DNA of 64,000 nucleotides from Lineus longissimus. Its lineage: Eukaryota > Nemertea > Pilidiophora > Heteronemertea > Lineidae. Positions 1-10,468 of the stretch are shown here, piece by piece. Location of the stretch: contig NC_088322.1 of assembly GCF_910592395.1 (NCBI RefSeq), positions 4,893,431-4,957,430 on the forward strand. The letters run 5' to 3'. The first letter of the stretch is position 1. Every line of letters starts with the position of its first letter. A program made the translations under genes and the position numbers. The notes below the pieces were generated by a model. It made no database searches. It was given only the letters and a program-made list of their open reading frames with translations, and had not been told where the DNA came from.

Positions 1-1322
1 AACCAATACATGCAGCGCATGGCCACCATAAAAGCATGCTCCTGGACGCTTAGCATGGAGGCCATGGCTGCCTGTATCCCTCCAGATTTCTTGGCAGCCT
101 CTCGTTGTCCCTCTAACCCGAGGGCTACTGTGTGTGACCTGCATTTCTGGTGGTCGCGAATTTTGTCCTCCCTGAAAGTCTTGCAAGGCTTCAGGGTCCA
201 TGATTTTCTCTTGGTGTGTTGGCCATGCCTGATGCAAATTCGACAGAACATACCATCTGAAAGTTTAATAATTTATCTGAATTGCTAATGCCCCACAAAA
301 CTACGTGGGATGTCCTATTACCCGGAAAGCTAATTCTCTGACGCACATCAACTTAATGATAGTACTTCCGTTTGTTTGGTAATATATATTAAAACCAGAG
401 ATTCTTCCAAGATTTCAAATTGCCCGGGAATCGGAGATTGCTTCAACTCTGAAACCAAACTTCGTACCGAGAACATTAAAAAAAAGCTGGAAGGACGGCC
501 AAATTCCGATGAACCAAGTCAACCCACAATGAACCCACTGAGATTAACAGGCCTACTGCACTATAACTTAAGAGACCGGTGATATTCTTTCGTGATCGAC
601 ACTCCCGGGTCGACACTACACGTGCTACAAAGCCTCTATCTGACTTTACCTCAATCACTAATGGCGCCGAGCACCGAGGGCTGGAATTCGCCCGCCTTTT
701 CGCAAACGGTGGTAGGCGCGACTTCCAAGTTACGAACACACACGCACGCACACGCACCGTTATCGCGACAAGGTAGGCCAAATTACAGTCGAACACCAGT
801 CTCTGAGCTTAGTCTGAGTAAAACCCTAGCCTAGGCCTACCATGGTTGAATGACTCGTATCACTAAAAAATGCTAGGGGCCGTATAAATACATCTCTTCT
901 TTGTAAACGTAACTATAAATGTATGCACTGCAATTAACGGTTTTCTACTCACGCTTCTCTTTATCCTCGGACGAAACGTCATACATTAGCCACGAGCCGT
1001 ATTTCTTTGACCATTCCTGGTTAAACCCGGTATTCCTGTGGTTTGATGCGGAAGCTGAGAGGGCTACTTTCTTTTTCGGTTGCGATGTAGTTAAAGTTGT
1101 GGGCGCCGCAATCATTTGATTCTCGTCGTCATGACTATCGCTGTCCGAAACTACTGGGGAAGAAGCTCGGGAAGAAGAAGCGGGTGGAGAAGTCCGAGGC
1201 GGACTGGTCTCCGATGCCTCAATTGAATCCTCGATTGCCACAGAGCTAGTAGAACTTGACGAGGAGGGAGTGGGACTTCTCTTTTTCTTTCTAAAAAACT
1301 TCAAAATTCCTTGACCCGACAT
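1..1322 (-). CDS. ZNF862-like TTF-type zinc-finger protein, 5' exons (partial)
   Basis: Two exons fit in phase. Exon 1 runs from an ATG at 1322 to 953 with donor GTGAGT; exon 2 starts at 256 after the acceptor CTTTCAG and leaves the window. The first exon codes for a basic, Ser/Pro-rich N-terminus (FFRKKKR, then a poly-Ser tract) and ends in FNQEWSKKYGSWLMYD. The splice joins this to GMFCRIC, a run of Lys/Arg, then an FREDKIRDHQKCRSH segment. This W...C-x2-C...H...H order is the TTF-type zinc finger found at the N-terminus of ZNF862-like and other hAT-derived proteins. The downstream catalytic or dimerisation part lies outside the window. An upstream in-frame ATG at 1379 is possible; I chose 1322 because the basic N-terminus begins there. 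It may be a domesticated transposase gene or a live hAT element; I cannot tell which. Confidence 0.68.
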
Positions 1323-2296
1323 TTGGACAACACAAGAATCACATTCACAACAACCACAGGCAAACTGACGATCGAGCATGCAGCATGTGTTTTTCTACTA
1401 GGCTATCGCTAGTGAACGCGCGCGAATATCAAGGTCATTAAGTACGTTAACCTGTCGATGCTAAAAAAAGCACCCGGCGGCGGGAACACGTGTCGGCAGG
1501 CCTTCCTTTGAGTCACAGTGCCTGGTTGAGGATTGGTCACCGTCCTGTACCTTTCCCAGTCCCACCTAGGGCTAGGCATTAATTGCAGTCACATATACGT
1601 ATATTATACAACTTTCGTATTCTAACTGAATCACATGAATATACATCAAAAATACTTTTCAACCGCCTAGTAAAATAATATCTCTTTTTGTTTGTATGTA
1701 ACAACTAATCACCATTATTAACATTCTTATAGTAGATACTCGAACTGCATTGCCTTCACATGGGCGGCGGCCAGAGAAAATCAAGCGTGGAGCCCGTCGT
1801 CAATGACATGTATACTCCCGCTCCTCGAGGTGATTGGTCAGCAGCGTACGATGACCATATTTGTCTCGGGAATTATCGTCAGGGTTCGGTTTTTCCGTGC
1901 ATGCGCGGTGCGAAATTTAGCACGTTGAGCTGTATTCAAAGTGAAGTGCTGGTAAATTTTGACGATAACCACATCGCCTAATAGCGATTAACGTGACTGC
2001 CGGAGACCTCGAGGACTAGGAGGGAATTATATAGAACAGGTTGCTAATAAGGTTTGCCGCGCAATTATTTCATTGGTCGCCGTGTTCCGTCCGAGGTTTT
2101 CTGCGCCATAAATTATTGATTTTCTGTCAGGAGTGGGTTCGCGATGCGCAAGTTTAGGCCGGCGGGAAGGAAATCCGTCTACCCTGACACAACTGCACAG
2201 TATAAAGGGTGGCATACAGGTTTTATTCGTTTATCAGATGCATCTCCGGGCTTCTAATTTCGTTTTTTTTCTGGGGAGACAAAATAGCGATGCAGG
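1323..2296. other. Intergenic, nothing recognised
   Basis: About 970 bases between the ZNF862-like gene and the 3' end of the next minus-strand gene. I see no convincing exon, RNA gene or repeat. The side next to 1322 should hold the promoter of the ZNF862-like gene, but no clear TATA or initiator stands out. Confidence 0.4.
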
Positions 2297-4014
2297 TTAT
2301 AAATCGGGGCGGCGTACTTTTTGATTGGGGCGGCAAAATTTGATCGTGGCGGACTTCGTATATTTCAGATTCAATCCGGGCGGGGCCCCCCAATTGAATG
2401 GCCCGTGGAGAAGGCTGATGTATGCAACGGCGCCATCCCGTCTTTCATCGACAACACTATGTTCATCTAAGTATCTTCCAAGTGCATCCCAGAATGGATC
2501 AAATTTCGTGTCGTTGGGCCTGCCATTATTGAAGCGCATATCCTGATATAGTTCATCATCCCCAGACAGAAACTCTGTCACACTTTTATCAACCTCAGCC
2601 TGCTTGCTGGATTCTGCGGCAGCACAATCACCTGTGAGGTATCGAAAAGCATCACGAAGGAGAGCTGGCTGTGCTCCACTCGACTTCGAGTACCGATCAA
2701 TGAATGCTTTCCTTTCGGATCTTCTTCTGTAGATGGGCACCATTTCCTTAGCCTTCAGCAGAGCCGCCAGCGAATCAGCAACGTCGCAATCCCCATCAGG
2801 ACATTTCCACACAAAGGAAACGTTACCCAGCCAATTACCATAATGGTGTTGGAAGATTTCAGTTGGAAACGTAAGAGCAAATCCTTTGTACCATTATTCC
2901 CTTTCAAATCGATCCTCTGGCTCATACTCAAGTAATGACAGGGGCTGATACACATCCATTTCAGAAACAGCATTGTTCAGTGCTTCATATCGCCTATCTA
3001 CAACACCAACACCTGAAATGAAAAAGGAAACGTGTGTTCTTATATACAGTAGAACCTCGGTTGTGGACCACCTCGGTGAGTGGAACACCTCATCTAAGTG
3101 GACCGCTTTGGACCAGTCCTGAATATTTTATCATTGATTTCCATTTTAAACTGGCCCTCAGTATAAAGTCGACCACCTCGGTATCCGGACCGGACCACTG
3201 TAGTACTTTAATATACTGTTGTAAACAGTCTCAAAGCGCTTCACAATCATTTATACCTGCAATATGTCTCGAAGTGTTCTTTCCCATTCGATGACATATA
3301 GGTTGTGAACCGATGCCAGCCTCTGTAACATGGTGTGCAGCAGTGTTTCTGACTTGTTGTTCCTGGAGGAAAGTCCGATACTTCTCCAACGCTTTCAACA
3401 AGCCTTCGACCCTAAGTTTGAAGTCCACAAAATCCTGGTGCTGGAACCATGGAAGCATCAGAAGTTCGGCAATGTGGTCCATATGCTCCTTTAGGACAGA
3501 AGCTTGCAGCTGAAAAACAAGTGGAAGAAATAAAATAATCATTTATTATTTTCGAGAAGTAAAAAACTTTTTGATACTAGGCAATTTGCACTGAAACACC
3601 AGTACCAGCATAGAATGGCATTCCAGGGTAGGCCCTTATCTTCACAGAGTATCAGCTTTGAATCGTGGCTTTGATTTACATGTACATGTACCATCTATAA
3701 CAAAATGCCAAAAATGATTTCTTCCTGGTCCTGATCACTACATTGTATCAGACAGAAGATTTACCTGGGGTTCTTTCTTGTGTGATGTATCATGTTTATA
3801 GTATCCATGGAATTGACTGAATGGTGCTGGTATGTCAATTGATCTGTTCTGGAACTTGGCATGGTGATAGTCAAGGTACCACAGTACGTTAAAAAGAGTC
3901 TGTACAACATTCGCTCCAGTTGATTTCACGGTCTGGTTGGAAAAACCAATTTTCCTTTCCTTCATAACGTCGATAAGTTTGTTGTAAACCTTATGATCAC
4001 CTCGATTATCAGTC
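2297..4014 (-). pseudogene. Unrecognised multi-exon gene, 3' exons, one in-frame stop
   Basis: Three exons join with matching phases on the minus strand. Exon 4014-3765 has acceptor TTTCAG and donor GTAAAT; exon 3509-3257 has acceptor TTTTTCAG and donor GTATAA; the last exon begins at 3012 after ATTTCAG. The joined frame stays open through all three exons except for a TAA at 2896-2894, after which coding-quality sequence resumes in the same frame to 2297. The product is soluble-looking with no transmembrane segment; landmarks are NVVQTLFNVLWYLDYHH, QASVLKEHMDHIAELLMLPW and SSGAQPALLRDAFRYLTGD. I do not recognise a named domain, although the last exon resembles hypothetical proteins that recur in marine invertebrate genomes. 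Upstream exons are not found; a BEL element sits 45 bases upstream of the first acceptor. The stop suggests a pseudogene or an allelic or assembly error. The 3' limit of the last exon is uncertain. Confidence 0.55.
3045..3225. mobile_element. Candidate pogo/Tigger-like MITE in an intron
   Basis: The segment starts with TACAGTAGAACCTCGG and holds repeated GTGGACCACCTCGG-like blocks. It ends with a GGACCGGACCACTGTAGTA stretch that partly mirrors the start. CAGT-GAACCTC ends are typical of short non-autonomous pogo/Tigger relatives. It lies in the intron between the exons ending at 3257 and starting at 3012. The inverted ends are imperfect and no TA duplication is clear. Confidence 0.35.
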
Positions 4015-4059
4015 CTGAAAGAGAACAATAATCAGAATAGATTTATAATCAAAGTGATG

Positions 4060-4292
4060 TGTTCCTGAGGGCTCCCGTTCCGAAGGGATCCTCTTCTTAT
4101 TCGTCCTTGTCTTCTGCTTGACTAATATTTTACGAAGAATTTGAAGTGACGATTCGATAAACTTCAGAATATTTTAATACAACGACGACAACAACCTGGG
4201 TTCGAACTTATCTCGCGACAACACTCCAGATGTCAGCACCATACAGTGGTGTCTCCATGGCATGCAAGGTTGTGACATTTGTCTTCAGAACA
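4060..4292 (-). repeat. 3' LTR of the BEL/Pao element
   Basis: 233 bp with TG...CA ends. It differs from the partner at 8917-9149 by only a few substitutions that I could see (for example GGCTCCC versus GGTTCCC, and GAAGTGACG versus GAAGAGACG). Confidence 0.9.
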
Positions 4293-5163
4293 TCCTCCCC
4301 TCCTTGGGGTGTCCCAATTACAACTCAAACACGTACTATTTAACTATCATCAGTCCAATACCCAGGAGTACATATCTAAAATGTACTTCAAAAGAACGAA
4401 TATGAAATGCAACAATAACTGAATTAAAAATTAGACATCCGCCTCGAATGGTAAACTGTTACTAAATGCAACTTTATACTAAACACTTCACTTCCTGAAA
4501 TACTGGCAAGTCCAAAAAGGTTCAGGGCAATCTGGTATTCCAATAAAGCGCAGCAGTCTATAACTGCAGCTTATTAAAGTCCAATGAAAATTGTCTCAAC
4601 ACATTTTGCATCGTTCCAGCAAGCTCTGCAAAAAAAACCCCCAAATTTGTACTGATACATGCAGAGGAAAAACTATTCAGGTTCTAATGGCCCATTAAAA
4701 ACCCACACACAATCTTTTGATGACTGCAAAAAAAAACACAACCAATTTAAACCTTGAGCTTGCTCAAAACTTTGCCAAATGATTTGAAACACAGTTTGCA
4801 CTATTAGATCCTTGCTTCTGAATCCATGTTCTACGAGTCAGCGGGTGCTGTTGTCAAAGTTTAGGAATATTGACACCGACTCGATACTCGGAAAAGTCAC
4901 TTTACTCCACTCGATACCATCTCTCTTGAAAAAGTCAGGAATGTTCAAGTACTGGTACACTCTTTTTAACACTAGAGTGTCTCACCAATAGTCTCTTTAG
5001 ATTATCCACGAATTAAAAAGAGTAAGTCTCTTCAATAACTATATCCGCTATGATTATTCTACTATTGTACTTAGTAGAAAAACAGTCTCTCGGTTAACAC
5101 TAATCCAGGTATGTTAACCCATTAATTTTCATCAGCATTATGAAAAAAAAAACACAAGTCTCT

Positions 5164-7314
5164 TTAGTCAGCCTCGTCGTCACGGAAGTGCTCCAAGGGA
5201 CAAAGCTTCACCACTGGACGTTTCATCACCATCTCTCCAACTTTGACCTGAGCGACCCGGACAACACCATCTTTCCCTGGATGTGTCTCTATGACCCGTC
5301 CTAGCGGCCATTTTCCTCTTGCCATGTTATCTGACATGACAATTACAACGTCTCCTACACGGATGTGACCTTGGTCCTTTCTCCACTTTTTTCTTGCGCT
5401 TAATCCTGGCAGCCACTCCTGGATCCACCGATTCCAAAAATGACGGACAAGCTCCTGCACTCTGCGCCAACGCTTTCTCGGGTTAAAGTCAGTAGTGTCA
5501 ACGGACTCCGGTGCAAACCTGCCTCCAAGGCTGCCATGCAAGAAATGATTGGGCGTAAGTGGTACAATGTCAACTGGATTCATGGATTGATAAGTTAGCG
5601 GACGTGAGTTAATCAATCCTTCGGCGCCAACAACTGCACTCAGAAGCTCCTCGTCAGTGATGTCAGCTGTGCCTAGTATCGCGTGAATTGCCCGTTTAGC
5701 CGCTTTTATCATGACTTCATGAACCCCACTGAAATGTGGTGCCACAGGGGGTTGAAAGTGCCAACATACACCATAGCTCGATGTTGCACTTTGTATCTTG
5801 TCCTTGTCGAGGTTGTCGATTGCTGCTAAAGCCTCCATTTCATTGTCTCCTCCAATGAAATTACTCCCGTTATCTGATATGACATCTCCTGGGAGTCCGC
5901 GTCTCGAAGCCATCCTAAAGAAGGCATTTAAAAAACTATCAGTGTCCATACTAAAGGCAAGCTCCAAGTGAACAGCTCTTGTAGCTAAACACGTAAATAG
6001 TCCAGTCTTGGCCGATGCATCAAAAACCAAACCTTTTTTTGTTGTCGATTTATCTGGTCTTAGCACTGGAAAGTGGGGCAAATACCAGGCTGTTGTTGGC
6101 TGTTCTCTCTCAGCTTCAAGTAGCCTCCTGACATGGCCTTTTTTCTCGTAATCCCCAATCACGCTGCTGTATGCCTCTCGAACAGGTGCGTCTCTCTCCA
6201 ACCTTTTTTCAGTATTTTCTAATCTGTGAAGAGCCATCTTGTAGCTATCTGGAACCTGGTCCTTGCATGAAGTAGCTTTCCACGGAAGGCCTACTTTGTA
6301 GCGACGACGATCATAACTAAGTGAGGACTTTATGGTTTCCATGGCCTCCTTGTCCTCTAACTTGACAATTTCTGTGTCTTGAGATTCATCAATGTCCCAA
6401 TATCTTCGTATTGTCTGGTTTAGACTGGAATCATCTAAGAAAAGCGTGAAGTTAGTGCTATCTCTAGGCATATCTCTAGCATTACTGTCCTCCTCTGGAT
6501 CCCCGATACAAGTCCAGCCTAAAGGTGTGAGCCTTGCCACTGGCTCCCCAGGTTTTCCTCGGACGTCTGTGATGGAGTACAGCAAGTCTGACTGATCAAC
6601 TCCGATGAGTATATCCACGACTGGCCTAGTCGAAAGTTCTCTCGGAAAGTCTATTTTTTCTAAGTGATTCCACTTTTTCTTATGGCGGTTCCAATCGATC
6701 ACCTGGAGGTTTCCTGCCACCGACCTCTGTGTCGTGTAGGCCGATGCCTTCTGACAAACATTCCCATCAAGACTACAGATACTAAAGTCAACTAATGAGG
6801 TATTCAGAGTTTCCTTCATGTTGTTCAAGACGTTTACTGTCAATGTCTCTTTCTCTCCTTCAAGACCCAATTCCGCCGCCACATCTTCGTTGATGTATGT
6901 TTTCGAACTGGCGTCATCAAGCAAGGCGTAAACTTTTATGCGCTTTTTTTCGCTTACTAGATACACCGGGATAGTTCGTATGGCCACAAACTTCGGACTG
7001 GTAGACATCATTGTCTCTGCATTTGCCGACTCCGCTCTTGCCTTAGGCTTGTTCTCTTTTGCTTGATGCAGCAATCGATTGTGAGATTGTTTGCAGCCGT
7101 CGATCCCACAGGTCCTGCTCCTTTCGCATTTTGCCCCGACATGTCTCAGACCAAGGCACCTGTAACAAGCTCGTTTTTCTTTGGCAATTGTCCAACGTTG
7201 TTCAACAGGGTTATCCCGAAATACCTTACATGCCCACAATCCATGAGTTGTTCCACTATTACATTCTGTGCATTTCAGTCCTTTTCCTGGCGGCGCTGAC
7301 TGATGGCCTGTCAC
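5164..7314 (-). pseudogene. BEL/Pao pol with RT-RNase H deleted: zinc knuckles, protease, integrase
   Basis: 716 codons from a near-cognate start. The N-terminus has zinc-knuckle motifs (CYRCLGLRHVGAKC, then CGIDGCKQSHNRLLH). Residues near 125-290 form a DUF1758-type aspartic protease; the usual D(S/T)G-like site reads LLDDASSKTYI. After the RT N-terminal hallmark AWYLPHFPVLRPDKS and VFDASAK, the frame jumps directly at about 5998-6010 to the integrase core LFTCLATRAVHLE, then VISDNGSNF. A DUF5641-like C-terminal region follows (RWRRVQELVRHFWNRW). Compared with the BEL copy at 49897-53415, about 700 residues are missing, yet the frame is kept. The integrase has its first Asp region truncated and HFSGVHE at the third acidic position. 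The segment is in frame with gag, separated by a single TGA at 7347-7345. It cannot supply its own reverse transcriptase. Confidence 0.85.
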
Positions 7315-7344
7315 AAATGACGATCTTGAAGTTGAACTGTCCTT

Positions 7345-8706
7345 TCACTCGGACTGTCGTTCTCGCTTTAACCCATGAATTGCTTCCGCGGCATCTATGG
7401 CGAACTCAGTTTCTTCGTTGACAAATTCACGCAGAGTAGTAACTGTCCTCTCCTTTCTATTATCATGTACCCATCTGTGAAACCTCGCTAGCATGGCTTC
7501 ACTTAGCTTCCGCTGTAACGTGATGAAAAGGGAGCCGCCTCCCAGCTCTGATTCTTGATGAGCGTCCTGTAAATTAACCGTCAGGACATCTAGCAACTCT
7601 GCAAATTTTTCTAGTTTTTTTGGGTTACCATCCTTCACTTGTCTGAACTTTTCCAACTCTTCCATCCTAAGGATGATCTGTCGCCTCTCCCCGCCATACT
7701 TTCGCTCAAGTCTCATCTTTGCCGCTTCATATGCTGCCTTTGAGTGTCCCAGGCCATCTATTACTTTTAATGCCTCGCCTGTGAGGCTTTCCCTTAGACG
7801 AAGCAACTTGTACTCTGGACTGATCGAAGCCACGTCAACACAGGCCATAAAGGCAGCTTTCCAAGAGATATAGTTGTGTTTATCTCCTTGGAATTTAGGA
7901 ATCGATACTCTTGACAGCAACCTTGTTGGGTCAAACGGCGTCACATGGGATGAAGATTGCTCAAACTGCCATTCCTGATCTTGATGCCCTCTTAAGGGAG
8001 TACTGCTCGCTGGTTGTGGTAACTCGGGCTTTTCTTCCTTTCTTTCGAACGGCTTTGCCTCCAGGTTGAAGTGGAACTTCTTCTCCTCTTGAGGTAGCAC
8101 TGATCCCGATTCCGGTTGTTTCACATCATCTTGACCAGACTGCTTCTCCTTCGATTTGCCCCTACTCGGCGTGTTCCTTTTTGCAGCTTTGTCACGCATC
8201 GATTTCTCTATTTCCTCGATCTCCGAACCCATCGCCTGGATTTCCTTCTCTAAATCTTCGACTGTTTTGTCTAAACCTCCCACTGCCTTATTGCTACTGC
8301 GTTCCTTTGGAGTTACTCTGGACGCCATATACTCATTGAAAAGCATCTCTACTGTTTGGAAGTCATCTTCCAACGATAATGTCTCCAACAGCACTGCGTC
8401 TTCTTTTTCACTGTCACTAGTCATACTATACACTGTTTGCAGCCTACCACACATGGTGATCACATCATCAAATGCTCCAGAGCACCGGTCAAAACTATCA
8501 ACTATTTCACCTCTTGTGGACCCTTCCTTTCCAAGCTGTACGTAAAGGGCGGCTTCTGTACGTGTAAACCGACGTTTGGCATTGGATTTGTCCTTTTTCA
8601 ACGTGCCAAGAGGTGTACTATCCTTAACAATGTCATTGGACTAGCTGCTGAGCCTGCATGTCGTGCCATCACCACTGACAGCCGTACTGCTACCACCAGT
8701 AGCCAT
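7345..8706 (-). pseudogene. BEL/Pao gag (DUF1759-type)
   Basis: The reading frame opens at an ATG at 8706, meets a TAG at 8643-8641, then stays open to a TGA at 7347-7345. The N-terminal half is charged and coiled-coil-like (LEKEIQAMGSEIEEIEKSM). The C-terminal half is the DUF1759 capsid-like domain: SIPKFQGDKHNYISWKAAF, then LLRLRESLTGEALKVI, then RLERKYGGERR. This domain packages element RNA in BEL/Pao retrotransposons. The pol segment continues in the same frame after the TGA, as expected for a single gag-pol ORF. Two nonsense codons make it non-functional unless read through. Confidence 0.8.
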
Positions 8707-8896
8707 GATCAACTTTTAACTGTCTTCGATCCGATTCGATTGTCTATACACGCTTTTCTATACTGCAATGCACTACACTCCCCATGTATCGACGATGTAC
8801 ACACGATGTACAGGGCCAATTCGCACGTGCTCTTGGGAGCGGGTTGTCGTCTACTCATCTACTCTCATTTTTTAGTCTTTAAAGTTCTATTTTTAA

Positions 8897-8914
8897 ACTA
8901 CGCTCTTGATACCA
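8897..8914 (-). other. Candidate tRNA primer-binding site of the BEL element
   Basis: Two bases inside the 5' LTR on the minus strand lies TGGTATCAAGAGCGTAGT. It begins with the TGG expected to pair with a tRNA CCA end. I cannot name the tRNA. Confidence 0.5.
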
Positions 8915-8916
8915 AA

Positions 8917-9149
8917 TGTTCCTGAGGGTTCCCGTTCCGAAGGGATCCTCTTCTTATTCGTCCTTGTCTTCTGCTTGACTAATATTTCACGAAGAATTTG
9001 AAGAGACGATTCGATAAACTTCAGAATATTTTAATACAACGACGACAACAACCTGGGTTCGAACTTATCTCGCGACAACACTCCAGATGTCAGCACCATA
9101 CAGTGGTGTCTCCATGGCATGCAAGGTTGTGACATTTGTCTTCAGAACA
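8917..9149 (-). repeat. 5' LTR of the BEL/Pao element
   Basis: 233 bp, same length and ends as the copy at 4060-4292. It is followed by the target duplicate TGATG. Confidence 0.9.
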
Positions 9150-9154
9150 TGATG

Positions 9155-10257
9155 TCCAAAGCCAGACATGTAACATGACAACACAAACAAGGGCTTGATT
9201 GATGAAATGATGATACGATGACACTGACAGTTGAAGATTAAAATATGCACAGAGTGCGTCTGTTGTGTACAATAGCACTGTGTGTAGGCCTACATGACGA
9301 AAATATACTACATGTACTACTAAAATATGTCAGTACGCCATGTTTACATTTTACAACACAAAGTATAAAAGTGACACTGACAGTCACACATGTCTGACAT
9401 GACACAGTGGCAGTGCATGTAGTATGTACTACACATGTATGTAGGCCTACACTTTATACAGTATGAAAATGACAGAGACAGTCTATTCACAGACACTCAC
9501 TTTTTAGGAGACACGGCCCCTTCAAAACAGAAACCCACAGCCATACCTTCTCGTCCCCGCCATCCATCTTTGCTGGAGGTCACGTGGTGTCAGTAACCTC
9601 GTCCCGAGGGTCATAGGCTTCATACACATACGGACCTGGGCTCGCCCCTAGATAAAGATTCTGGGTACAAAGTTGCCAAGTGAGCGAAGATGACGAGGAA
9701 AAAACACAAGAATATTCTGAGCGGCGGCGTCTTTTTTTCGACCGATGAGAAAAAAAAATGGATTGGCGCGAAATTTGTGATCGGCGGGAAAAAAAAACTT
9801 CGTCAAAAACGTACTACCGGGACTTTTATTTTTATTTCACTTTTTCAAATAGGATGGTCGGCGGATTTGTAATCCAACAAATATAAAAAGTATGGCCTTA
9901 CAGTCGCACAATATTGTCATGGAACTTAGTTTATTCACCAATTAATGATAATTGATAATTGGTAATTGGTAATTATATGTAAATTAGCGTTCTGTCATAG
10001 TGATCATTTCACCAAAAATTATCAATGAATATTAATCATGATAATTAGTAAGTGCTATAATTGGCTTGTGTCAAGTCAAATATGAATATATCATCATCTC
10101 AGAAGCCTAATTAGCAGTGGTAATTAATGCGGCCATGCCTTTGATAATGTGAACAGATCTCACAATGACACTTTTTGACCAATATGATATGACTTGCTCT
10201 CCACAAGGGACGACATTTTCTTTGTCACCAAAGGTGGGATTATTGTCTAATGAATAT
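9155..10257. other. Intergenic or intronic, no clear gene
   Basis: AT-rich sequence. On the minus strand, 9567 down to about 9500 could be a short first exon (ATG, 22 codons, then GTGAGT). Its phase does not match the exon at 4014-3765, so it is not joined to that gene here. A GATAATTGATAATTGGTAAT tract sits near 9950. Confidence 0.3.
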
Positions 10258-10468
10258 TTATTTTTTTATTTATTTATTATTAAAACCTCCAGTAAAGGAG
10301 AATCAAATATTTTACAGGTTTAAAACTACAATGTTCAACCTAACAAGTTCAGTCAATACTTTACAAATTTAAAACTAAATGTACCGGGTATAACCATGGA
10401 GGCACTATAAATATAAATAATAAAATATAAAATTATAATGCCACCATGGTATAACCTAACAGATTGAA

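Larger units (their letters stand above)
4060..9149 (-). mobile_element. BEL/Pao LTR retrotransposon, internally deleted
   Basis: The element is bounded by two 233-bp LTRs beginning TGTTCCTGAG and ending TTCAGAACA, and by a 5-bp target duplication TGATG (4055-4059 and 9150-9154). Coding lies on the minus strand, so the LTR at 8917-9149 is the 5' one. It carries gag (DUF1759-like), a zinc-knuckle array, a DUF1758-like aspartic protease and an integrase. The whole RT/RNase H block is missing. Two in-frame stops lie in the gag-pol frame. It sits in an intron of the gene at 2297-4014. The roughly 870 bases between the integrase stop (5164) and the 3' LTR are non-coding. Confidence 0.9.

Noticed and set aside
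9500-9567. Possible first exon (22 codons, then GTGAGT) for the gene at 2297-4014
   Set aside because: Its phase does not match the next known exon, so it would need an unseen intermediate exon.
9942-9985. AT-rich short repeats as a possible CRISPR-like or origin array
   Set aside because: Irregular short repeats in eukaryotic AT-rich DNA; no spacers and no associated genes.
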